Below, piece by piece: positions 43,803-50,567 of a DNA stretch of 64,000 nucleotides. The stretch spans positions 62,001-126,000 of the forward strand of contig CAYJPV010000010.1 in the NCBI GenBank assembly GCA_964372095.1. Direction: 5' to 3'. Below the pieces are notes generated by a model. It was not told where the DNA came from and made no database searches. It saw only the letters and a list, made by a program, of their open reading frames with translations. Positions within the stretch are counted from its first letter, which is position 1. Each line of letters opens with the position of its first letter. The stretch comes from CAYJPV01 sp964372095 (GTDB lineage: Bacteria; Acidobacteriota; Vicinamibacteria; Vicinamibacterales; JAKQTR01). The position numbers and the translations under genes were made by a program.

Positions 43803-43818
43803 CACAGGAGCATCGACG

Positions 43819-44160
43819 ATGAATCGTGTTGACGCCACCCGCCGACAACTGCTCGCGGCCCTGCTTGGGAGCGCCGCGGCCCTGACGGGCGTGGTGAAAA
43901 CGACCGCCCAGGCCCCCAGGGCCACCGCTGAGTTGCCGCACCTGGACGAGAAAGACAAGATGGCGATCGCCTTCGCGTACGTCGCAGACGCCAGGAAAGT
44001 CGACAAGACCAAGTTTCCGACCTACAAGCCCGTGCAGACGTGTGCGAACTGTTCGCAATTGACCGGTAAAGAGGGTGCCACCTGGCGCCCGTGCAAGATC
44101 TTCCCTGGCAAGTCCGTGCATGCGGCCGGCTGGTGCAAGGTCTGGATCAAGAAGGCCTGA
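43819..44160 (+). CDS. High-potential iron-sulfur protein (HiPIP), Tat-exported
   Basis: 113 aa. Tat-type signal ATRRQLLAALLGSAAALTG. The mature domain has the four HiPIP cysteines C75, C78, C92 and C106 (CANC, RPCKIFPG, AGWCKVW), with the typical short spacing and end. It is a soluble periplasmic single-electron carrier, often feeding oxidases or reaction centres. It sits 16 bp after the SCO gene. Confidence 0.9.
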   Translation: MNRVDATRRQLLAALLGSAAALTGVVKTTAQAPRATAELPHLDEKDKMAIAFAYVADARKVDKTKFPTYKPVQTCANCSQLTGKEGATWRPCKIFPGKSVHAAGWCKVWIKKA

Positions 44161-44162
44161 AC

Positions 44163-45413
44163 ATGTGGGACAACCACGCGCTGCCTCGTGCCTGGACGCC
44201 CGGCGCGCTCCGCGAGATGAGCATCGGGTTCCAGTCGAGCCGTGTCTTGCTGACGGCGGTCGAGTTGCGGATCTTCAGCCTCATCGGCTCCGAGACGCTG
44301 ACGTCGGCGGACGTGGCGGAACGGGCGGGCACCGACGCCCACGCGACGGACCGCCTCCTGAATGCCCTGAGTGCCGTGCACCTCGTGGTGAAACGGAACG
44401 GGCATTTCCGAAACACCCCTGAGGGCCTCCGCTACCTTATGGACTCGAGCCCGGAGTACGCGGCCGGCCTCCGCCACTCTGCCAGCATGTGGCACGCGTG
44501 GAGCGGGCTGACGGACCGGGTCCGCCAGGGACAGCAACCCGGCCGGGGTGCGGTCAAGGATCGCGGCGACGACTGGCTCGAGCCGTTCATCGCCGCCATG
44601 CACTACCGTGCCCGGCTCCAGGCCGATCCCGTCGCGGCGTTGCTGCCGCTGACCGAGTCCTCGCGGGTTCTGGACGTCGGCGGCGGGTCGGGCGCCTTCG
44701 CCATGGCGATGGCGCGGCGCACGCACGGTCTGCGGGCCGTCGTCTTCGATCTCCCCAACGTCGTGCCGCTGACCCAACGCTACATTGCCGACGCGGGGCT
44801 CGGCGATTTCGTGACCACGGCCGTCGGCGACTACCTGACCGACCCTCTGCCAGGGGGATTCGACCTGGTGTTCATGTCGGCGGTCGTGCACAGCAATAAC
44901 GCCGAGCAGAATGCCCGCCTGATCGCCAAGTGCGTCGGCGCCCTGAACCCGGGAGGTTCAGTGGCGGTCGTCGACTGGGTCATGGACGCCGACCGCGTGA
45001 AGCCGGAAGCCGGGGCGCTCTTCGCCATCAACATGCTGGTGGGCACCGACCACGGCGACACGTTCACGGAAGACGAGATCCGTGCCTGGCTGGTGGACAG
45101 CGGCCTGGAGCAGATCCACCGTCGTGCGACGCCCTTCGGCACCGACGTCGTGATCGGCAAACGTGTGGCGGTCCCTATCGGCGGCACGCTTCATTTCTGC
45201 ACACAGTGCGGCCAGCAGGTGGACCCGTACGAACCAAGCCCGGTCGAACCTGGCAACCCGGCGGGTGACCGCACGTACTTCTGCCGCCCGTGCGGCCAGG
45301 AATGGCCGGCGCCCAGCATGTATGCCACCGGCCAGCCCTGCGGGAACTGCGGCATGCTCGTCCCCACCGGCGCCCGTTTCTGCGCCGCCTGCGGCCACCA
45401 GACCTGGGCGTAG
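44163..45413 (+). CDS. O-methyltransferase-like protein with C-terminal zinc ribbons
   Basis: 416 aa; the ATG at 44163 follows the HiPIP stop by 2 bp. The N-terminus is a winged-helix dimerisation domain (VLLTAVELRIFSLIG, ADVAERAGTDAHATDRLLNAL). The catalytic domain has motif I VLDVGGGSGAFAMAMA and DYLTDPLPGGFDLVFM, as in acetylserotonin/hydroxyindole-type O-methyltransferases. Residues ~345-416 hold two zinc-ribbon pairs: FCTQCGQ with YFCRPCGQEW, and CGNCGMLVPTGARFC with CAACGHQ. The zinc part is an unusual addition to this family and may bind nucleic acid or protein. The substrate is unknown. Confidence 0.8.
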   Translation: MWDNHALPRAWTPGALREMSIGFQSSRVLLTAVELRIFSLIGSETLTSADVAERAGTDAHATDRLLNALSAVHLVVKRNGHFRNTPEGLRYLMDSSPEYAAGLRHSASMWHAWSGLTDRVRQGQQPGRGAVKDRGDDWLEPFIAAMHYRARLQADPVAALLPLTESSRVLDVGGGSGAFAMAMARRTHGLRAVVFDLPNVVPLTQRYIADAGLGDFVTTAVGDYLTDPLPGGFDLVFMSAVVHSNNAEQNARLIAKCVGALNPGGSVAVVDWVMDADRVKPEAGALFAINMLVGTDHGDTFTEDEIRAWLVDSGLEQIHRRATPFGTDVVIGKRVAVPIGGTLHFCTQCGQQVDPYEPSPVEPGNPAGDRTYFCRPCGQEWPAPSMYATGQPCGNCGMLVPTGARFCAACGHQTWA

Positions 45414-45439
45414 CTGCGGACGCTTTCGCGATGAGCCCA

Positions 45440-45468
45440 CCCCGGGACTGAAGCCCCGGGGCTACGTA
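45440..45468 (-). repeat. Second palindrome family, copy B (inverted relative to copy A)
   Basis: CCCCGGGACTGAAGCCCCGGGG then CTACGTA; on the minus strand it begins TACGTAG as copy A does at 22069. The stems differ by a few paired substitutions. It sits 27 bp after the methyltransferase stop. Confidence 0.72.
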
Positions 45469-45537
45469 CCCCATGCCGGGCCTTCCGTAAGCAGCTCCGG
45501 ACGGATCGGGGCGACTCACGGAGAATATGGAGGCACC

Positions 45538-46167
45538 GTGACGATCACCGAGCCCATGACGATGGTGACGGATTATGTGATGGGGGGGATGGCGACGGTC
45601 CTGGCTGCGCGGCTGGCGCGCCACGGCGCGGCTGGCCGCCAGCTGCCCGTCCTGTTGTGGGCTGGGCTGTTCGCGTGCACGGCGCTGGCATCTTTCCTGG
45701 GCGGCACCTATCACGGGTTCATCCAGATGTTGCCCCAGACGACCGGCCACGTGCTCTGGCAGGGGACACTCTACGCCACAGGCGTGGCCAGCGCGTGTCT
45801 GCTGGGAGCGGCGGCGTTCGCCGGAACAGCCGGCGTCGTCCGGCGGGTTCTGCTGGTGGTTGTGGCGGCGAAGTTGCTGGGCTACCTCTGGTGGATGTCG
45901 TCCCACACCGACTTCCTGTCCGTGATCGTCGACTACGGATCGGCGTTGCTGGCCACGATGGTCGTGGCATGGACATCACGTACCAGGGGCATGCGTGAGG
46001 CGCTGCCGTGGCTGAACGCGGGTGCCGCCGTGGCCGTCGTGGCTGCGCTCATCCAGGCGCTGAAGCTGGCGCCGCATCCGCAGTTCAACCACAACGACTT
46101 GTTCCACGTCGTGCAGATGGGCGCGCTCTATCTCTTGTACCGCGGGGGGGCTTTGCTGCGCGGCTAG
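45538..46167 (+). CDS. Polytopic membrane protein, function unknown
   Basis: 209 aa from the GTG at 45538 (GGAGG at 45529-45533); an ATG at 45556 is possible. Six or seven hydrophobic helices are visible, for example LPVLLWAGLFACTALASFL, VLLVVVAAKLLGYLWWM and AAVAVVAALIQALKL. Scattered His residues (GTYHGFIQML, HNDLFHVVQM) recall ceramidase-like or alkaline-phytoceramidase membrane families, but I cannot assign it. Its stop TAG (46165-46167) lies in the CTAG at the left end of the next element. Confidence 0.65.
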   Translation: MTITEPMTMVTDYVMGGMATVLAARLARHGAAGRQLPVLLWAGLFACTALASFLGGTYHGFIQMLPQTTGHVLWQGTLYATGVASACLLGAAAFAGTAGVVRRVLLVVVAAKLLGYLWWMSSHTDFLSVIVDYGSALLATMVVAWTSRTRGMREALPWLNAGAAVAVVAALIQALKLAPHPQFNHNDLFHVVQMGALYLLYRGGALLRG

Positions 46168-46205
46168 GCTGGGGATTGGGGATTGGGGGTTGGGGGTTGG
46201 GGAAC
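46164..46205 (+). repeat. Left heptamer array of the IVS-like element
   Basis: Six 7-bp units in phase: CTAGGCT, GGGGATT, GGGGATT, GGGGGTT, GGGGGTT, GGGGAAC. Four or more G-runs of at least four make a G-quadruplex possible on this strand. It encodes the last ~12 residues (PQPPTPNPQSPA) and the TAG stop of the four-helix-bundle gene on the other strand. Confidence 0.88.
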
Positions 46206-46577
46206 AGCCCGGGTCCCGCCTGAGAGCGAGCGCAGCAGACCGTGAACAAGCCGACCCACCCTCGATGTCCTGGCGATCACATCCGATGCCGCGTCCCTTG
46301 ACAGGTATTCCAGACGCAGCGCAAGTTCCAACTGGGTTTCGACTTCCGCGTGCGAACCGGCAGCCATGCGAAGGTGAGCGACGAAGCCCAGCCGGGTCTT
46401 CCGATGTCCTTCCGCGATGTTGGCAGGGATTGATGCTGCCGCCCTGCGGATCTGACTCGTCAGGCCAAACACCTCAACCTGCGGGAAGTTCCGCGTGAGG
46501 CGGTAACATTCTGTTGCGAGTTCCATCGCTTCCTGCCAAGCCTCGAGGTCCCGATAGGATGTGATTGGTCGGCGCAT
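46164..46577 (-). CDS. Four-helix-bundle protein (S23/IVS-type, bAvd-like)
   Basis: 137 aa. The family signature is clear: DLEAWQEAMELATECYRL, then FGLTSQIRRAAASIPANIAEG, AGSHAEVETQLELALRL and a final helix. Homologues are encoded by 23S rRNA intervening sequences and, in another branch, serve as accessory proteins of diversity-generating retroelements; they are small, basic and nucleic-acid binding. No reverse transcriptase or rRNA is here. The C-terminal tail and stop come from the left heptamer array, and the ribosome-site-like GGGGGAAG before the ATG overlaps the right array. A second copy lies at 53288. Confidence 0.85.
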   Translation of the reverse strand: MRRPITSYRDLEAWQEAMELATECYRLTRNFPQVEVFGLTSQIRRAAASIPANIAEGHRKTRLGFVAHLRMAAGSHAEVETQLELALRLEYLSRDAASDVIARTSRVGRLVHGLLRSLSGGTRAVPQPPTPNPQSPA

Positions 46578-46586
46578 CTGTCGCTT

Positions 46587-46626
46587 CCCCCAATCCCCAG
46601 CCCCTAACCCCCAATCCCCAGCCTAG
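46587..46626 (-). repeat. Right heptamer array of the IVS-like element
   Basis: CCCCCAA, TCCCCAG, CCCCTAA, CCCCCAA, TCCCCAG, CCTAG in phase; reversed it begins CTAGGCTGGGGATTGGGG, like the left array. The TonB-dependent receptor stop TAG (46625-46623) is formed by its end. Confidence 0.85.
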
Positions 46627-49262
46627 AATCCAAACCGTGCCCCGACCTGAATTCTCCGCGGCTGGGACGCGGCGATGGGCTGGCCGAAGAATGGCGACGT
46701 CATCACGAAGCTGTAGGCGGTGTAGTTCACGCGGTTGAGCAGGTTCTGGCCCGACACGTAGAACTCCACGCGGTACCGTTTGTCAGCCGCGCCGCCGCCG
46801 AAGCCCGGCGCCATCCCCCCCCCGCCTCCGCCAATCACGATCTGCGTGCTGCCCGGCCCGCCCTGCTGGCGCGGATTGCCGAACCCGATGGCGTAGGACA
46901 CACGGCCGCCCAGGTCGATCTGCCAGTCGCCGCGGGCCGAGTTCCGCGCGGTGCCCGCCGGCCGGTCGTTGAACAGGCCGTCGGTGTTGTTGTCGCGGCC
47001 GGTCGTGATGTTGAACGGCATGCCCGATTGCGCCCGCACGTTGAGGCCGACCGACACGTTCTTGAAAGGCGACGAACTGAACGACCCGCCGAAGCGGTGG
47101 CGGATGTCGGTGCCCGCTGGACCCCATTCGGTGCCGAGGTCATCACCGCTGGCCGGAATCGAGAACGCGCCGGTGGTGTTGGTGTCGTTCCGGCTCCAGT
47201 TGTAGTTCGCCGTCAGGAACGTCCGCCGCCAATCCATCCGCACGAAGCTGAAAAACACGCCGACGGATTCGGTTCGGGATTCTGCGTCGGACACCATCGC
47301 GACGGTGTTGGCGAAACGCGGGTCCGGCCGCTGCCCGTTGACCGGCGCGTTTTCGTTGCGGCCGCGCAGCAGGCCCCGGCCCCAGCCCCGGGAGTAGCTG
47401 AGGTTCAGCCGGCTGTTCTTCGTCAGCGACCGCTCCAGGCCGGTCGTGATGCGGTGCGCCATCGGGAGGTCGAGGTCGTCCGACCAGAGATAGCGGTTGG
47501 TCGGCGGCGCTTCCCCCACATCGCCCGGGTCCTGGTACGAAGGCTGGAAGAGGTTGACCTCGCGCTGGCGGAAGCCGTCGATGAGCAGCGTCTGCTTGTA
47601 CAGGTCGGTGCTGACCCAGTCGTAGAAGTAGCCGTAACTGGCGCGCACCGTCGTGGAACCGTTCCTGAACGGCGACCACGCGGCCGAGGCCCGCGGCGAG
47701 ATGTTGGCCTGATCGCCCACGTGGTTCTGCAGGCCGAACCGGATGCCGCCCGACACGAGCAGGCTTCGGGTCAGGCGCCAGTCGTCCTGCACGTAGGTGC
47801 CCACCTGGAACGACGCGTACTCGATGTTCGGGTCGCCGGTGCGGCGCGAGTAGTTGGCGGCACGGCCTGCCTGGTAGTCCGCCATGCTGGCGAACGTGTA
47901 GGTGCCCAGGTAGTTGCTCGTGTCGTCCGACCGGTACCGCCCGCCTTCGAGCAGGACCCCGGTGCGCCACGAATGCGCGCCTTTCACGTAGTCGAAGTCC
48001 GAGGCGAGTTCGACTTCCAATGCATGCCGGCCGCCCCGCTGCTGCGCGCCGCCGCTGGTGAAGGCGTCCTGTACGCGGATCGTGGGCGCTTCGACCGCTG
48101 ACGTGTTCTCGTTGCCCGTCCATCGCAGCTGCAGGCGCGACTCCGTGAATCCCCGGCGGCCGACGGGGCCGTTCTCGGAGAAGCGCAACGTGTTCATGGA
48201 CGATTCCGTGTCGAACGCGCGGTCGAACAGGTTGTAGCCGCCGACACCCAGGCTGCGCGAGGTGCTGGCGTTCCGATCGAAGCTGGCCCGGATGGCGTGG
48301 TCGTTGTTGATGGCGTGATCCAGCCGGGCGTTGACGTTGTAGCTGTCGCGCGGCTGGCGAATGGTTTCGGTGGTCGTGCTGCCGTCCGGGAGCACCGCCA
48401 GCAGGTTCGGTGACGCGTACTGCGACCCGCCCCCGCCGTTGATCGAGAACGACGTGCGGTTAGGCTTAATCGTCCCGGAGAGGCCCCATCCGTACTGGCG
48501 CAGCTGCTCCTGGGGTTTCGTGCTGGTGAAGGCGTTGCGGGCGTTGAACGACTCATCCATGAAATGAATGTCCGTATTGCCCCGCAACGGCCCATTGCCC
48601 GGCATCGTCATGATGTCGATGTGCATCACGCCCATCATGCCGCCGTGGTTCTGGGCGGCGAACATGTCCATGCGCGGCAGCCGGATGGAACGGATCTGCG
48701 ATTTCGGCGGCAGCTTGCCGCCGGTGAAGCCGTCTACGCGGATCGTCGATCCTGGCGGCGCCATGGCCTTCAGCACCGCCTCCATCTCGTCCGGGTCGTC
48801 GGGCAACGAGTCGATCTGTTCACGCGTCAGTACACTGCTGAACGCGCTGCCCTGGGGGTCGAGCGCCGCGGACTGCCGGTCCCGGCTGACCGTGACCGCT
48901 TCGTCGAGTTTGCTGATCTGCAGCGTGACGCGGCGGCGGGTGTCGCCGCCGCGCACACGGATGTCCTGCAGGACCGACGTCGCAAAGCCGGGGAACTCGA
49001 CCTGCAGCGTGTAACGCCCGTCGGGCAGGCCATCAACCACGGCCACGCCTTCGTTACCGGTGTGGGTGGGCTCGATCACCACCCCTTGCGTCGCCGGGTC
49101 CTGATTGGTCACCGTGATCGTGGCGTGCTGGATCACCGCGCCCGTCTGGTCGGCGACGGTCACGATCAGACGCCCGCGCCGTCCCTGGGCCTCAGCCGGC
49201 AGGGACGCGGCAACCACGAACGCAAGCGCGCATGACAGCGCACGGAATGGCCAAGGTGACAC
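46623..49262 (-). CDS. Oar-like TonB-dependent receptor with carboxypeptidase-regulatory N-domain
   Basis: 879 aa from the GTG at 49262, which has CTCAGGA as ribosome site and places the signal peptide (RALSCALAFVVAASLPAEAQ) at the N-terminus. Residues ~30-120 are a CarboxypepD_reg-like beta-sandwich (GRLIVTVADQTGAVIQ, PDGRYTLQVEFPGF). A plug-like region follows (LTREQIDSLPDDPDEMEAVL), then a long outer-membrane barrel with repeated aromatic strands, ending RIQVGARFGF with terminal Phe. A Gly-rich loop (VIGGGGGGMAPGFGGG) is unusual. Oar-type receptors import or bind large substrates, often peptides; the ligand is unknown. Confidence 0.88.
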   Translation of the reverse strand: MSPWPFRALSCALAFVVAASLPAEAQGRRGRLIVTVADQTGAVIQHATITVTNQDPATQGVVIEPTHTGNEGVAVVDGLPDGRYTLQVEFPGFATSVLQDIRVRGGDTRRRVTLQISKLDEAVTVSRDRQSAALDPQGSAFSSVLTREQIDSLPDDPDEMEAVLKAMAPPGSTIRVDGFTGGKLPPKSQIRSIRLPRMDMFAAQNHGGMMGVMHIDIMTMPGNGPLRGNTDIHFMDESFNARNAFTSTKPQEQLRQYGWGLSGTIKPNRTSFSINGGGGSQYASPNLLAVLPDGSTTTETIRQPRDSYNVNARLDHAINNDHAIRASFDRNASTSRSLGVGGYNLFDRAFDTESSMNTLRFSENGPVGRRGFTESRLQLRWTGNENTSAVEAPTIRVQDAFTSGGAQQRGGRHALEVELASDFDYVKGAHSWRTGVLLEGGRYRSDDTSNYLGTYTFASMADYQAGRAANYSRRTGDPNIEYASFQVGTYVQDDWRLTRSLLVSGGIRFGLQNHVGDQANISPRASAAWSPFRNGSTTVRASYGYFYDWVSTDLYKQTLLIDGFRQREVNLFQPSYQDPGDVGEAPPTNRYLWSDDLDLPMAHRITTGLERSLTKNSRLNLSYSRGWGRGLLRGRNENAPVNGQRPDPRFANTVAMVSDAESRTESVGVFFSFVRMDWRRTFLTANYNWSRNDTNTTGAFSIPASGDDLGTEWGPAGTDIRHRFGGSFSSSPFKNVSVGLNVRAQSGMPFNITTGRDNNTDGLFNDRPAGTARNSARGDWQIDLGGRVSYAIGFGNPRQQGGPGSTQIVIGGGGGGMAPGFGGGAADKRYRVEFYVSGQNLLNRVNYTAYSFVMTSPFFGQPIAASQPRRIQVGARFGF

Positions 49263-49288
49263 GGTCGGACTCCTGAGACGTACGGGAT

Positions 49289-49310
49289 GGGTCCGGCTCA
49301 AACCGGACCC
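49289..49310. terminator. Hairpin between the LolA-like gene and the receptor gene
   Basis: GGGTCCGG-ctcaaa-CCGGACCC, a perfect 8-bp stem in the gap between two minus-strand genes. A weaker relative follows at about 49322. It could end the LolA-like transcript or be another small palindrome family. Confidence 0.5.
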
Positions 49311-49351
49311 CACAACCAAAGCCGGGCCCCACAACTGGCGCCGTCGGCTGG

Positions 49352-50386
49352 CTACTTCGACGGCCGGAACTTCTTCGCGTCGATCTTCGGATTGACCTTC
49401 AGCTGGTCGAATACCATCTCTTCGGTCGTCTTGCCGTCGACGGACCGCTGGATCCTGTGCGGGAGCAGGACACCGCCCACCTGCTGGTAGTCGCCGTAAT
49501 ACACGCGATACTCGACGGTGCGGCGTTTGGCTTCGGCTTCCTTGCGCCGCTCTTCCATCTCTTTCATCCGCTTCTCGATCTCTTCGCGCGAAGGCGCGCG
49601 GCCCCCGGCCGACTCCCAGGTCTGGTGGACCGCCGCGCCGCCGCCGCCGCCGCTGGCCACGAACGTCGACCCGCTCGCGCCGCCGCCCCCTCCCGGTCCC
49701 CCGGTCCCCATCGTCATGACCAGCGGCTCCTTGTCCATCCAGCTCAGCATCAGGGGCAGATGGGTCTGCTGGTCGACGAACAGCCGCACCGCAAACTCGC
49801 CCTCGCCCTTGACGTCGATGACATCTGCCTTGCCGTCCGCCGACTCGGCTTCACCGGCGTACGTGAACTCGAGCGGAAAGGCTGCGGGCGACGCGGCAAA
49901 CATGCCGAGGGCCAGGCGGGCAAATTCTCGCTTGTTCTGCTGCAACCGCATCCGGTCGAACTCAGCCTTCTGCTCGGGCGTCAACTTCGCCACGTCGGCG
50001 GGCGAGCCGCCGGGCCCGGCGATCCGAATCATGACGTTGCCGCCCGCGAGGTTCGGCGGCTGGTCGATCTCTTCGATCGCCTGTCCGCCGTTGAAGCCGG
50101 TCATCCGGTAGATACTCATGTTGCCCATGGCCGCCAGCACGCTGCGCATCAGGTACTTGTCCGGCAGCTCCATGGACAGTTCGAATTCGGTTTCACGGGT
50201 ATTGCCTTCCGGACCGGTCCGCAGGTTGCGGCCTTCCGCGGACAACGTCTTGACCGCCGCCAGTCTGTCGCCGCCCAGCGCTTTGCGCGCGTCCGCCAGC
50301 ACCTGCGCGGCATCTTTGCCCTGCCCGGCCACCACCGCCTGTGCGGCGAAGACGGCGATTGCCGCCACGTTCACAATGAGTCTCAT
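49352..50386 (-). CDS. LolA-like / outer-membrane lipoprotein-sorting-related secreted protein
   Basis: 344 aa with a signal peptide (VAAIAVFAAQAVVAGQG). The fold is suggested by ALGGDRLAAVKTLSAEG, FELSMELPDKYLMRSV, VRLFVDQQTHLPLMLSW and the final YYGDYQQVGGVLLPHRI, with VNPKIDAKKF at the end. A Gly-rich low-complexity insert (TGGPGGGGGASGS) and a charged helix (EEIEKRMKEMEERRKEAEAK) are added between strands. Single-domain LolA-like proteins of this kind probably bind hydrophobic ligands in the periplasm. It precedes the receptor gene on the same strand, so they may work together. Confidence 0.7.
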   Translation of the reverse strand: MRLIVNVAAIAVFAAQAVVAGQGKDAAQVLADARKALGGDRLAAVKTLSAEGRNLRTGPEGNTRETEFELSMELPDKYLMRSVLAAMGNMSIYRMTGFNGGQAIEEIDQPPNLAGGNVMIRIAGPGGSPADVAKLTPEQKAEFDRMRLQQNKREFARLALGMFAASPAAFPLEFTYAGEAESADGKADVIDVKGEGEFAVRLFVDQQTHLPLMLSWMDKEPLVMTMGTGGPGGGGGASGSTFVASGGGGGAAVHQTWESAGGRAPSREEIEKRMKEMEERRKEAEAKRRTVEYRVYYGDYQQVGGVLLPHRIQRSVDGKTTEEMVFDQLKVNPKIDAKKFRPSK

Positions 50387-50567
50387 GCCTTCAGCCTCCA
50401 GATTCAGCCGTGTGCCCGCTCATCACCAACCTTGGACGATCCATTCTGGCGGTTTGGCCGGGCGCGATGGTTAAGCCCGCGCTAAGAGATCGTTAAGCAC
50501 GTAAAAAGGGCTGCCTGAGCCCGGTTTGCGGTGCTTCGGCGGCGAATCCGCATGGTACACTCCGGCC

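Larger units (their letters stand above)
46164..46626. mobile_element. 463-bp IVS-like element: four-helix-bundle gene between 18-bp perfect inverted ends
   Basis: Both ends read CTAGGCTGGGGATTGGGG inward (46164-46181 and, on the other strand, 46626-46609), an exact 18-bp terminal inverted repeat that continues in 7-bp phase as degenerate G-rich heptamers. The only gene inside is the four-helix-bundle protein. The outer CTAG supplies the stop of the membrane protein on the left and of the receptor on the right. Removing the unit with one CTAG would leave both genes intact and sharing a single CTAG. The size and plan are like 23S rRNA intervening sequences. That it is mobile is inference. Confidence 0.65.

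Noticed and set aside
46164..46577. Diversity-generating retroelement, because of the bAvd-like protein
   Set aside because: No reverse transcriptase, template/variable repeat pair or target gene with adenine-biased variation is visible nearby.
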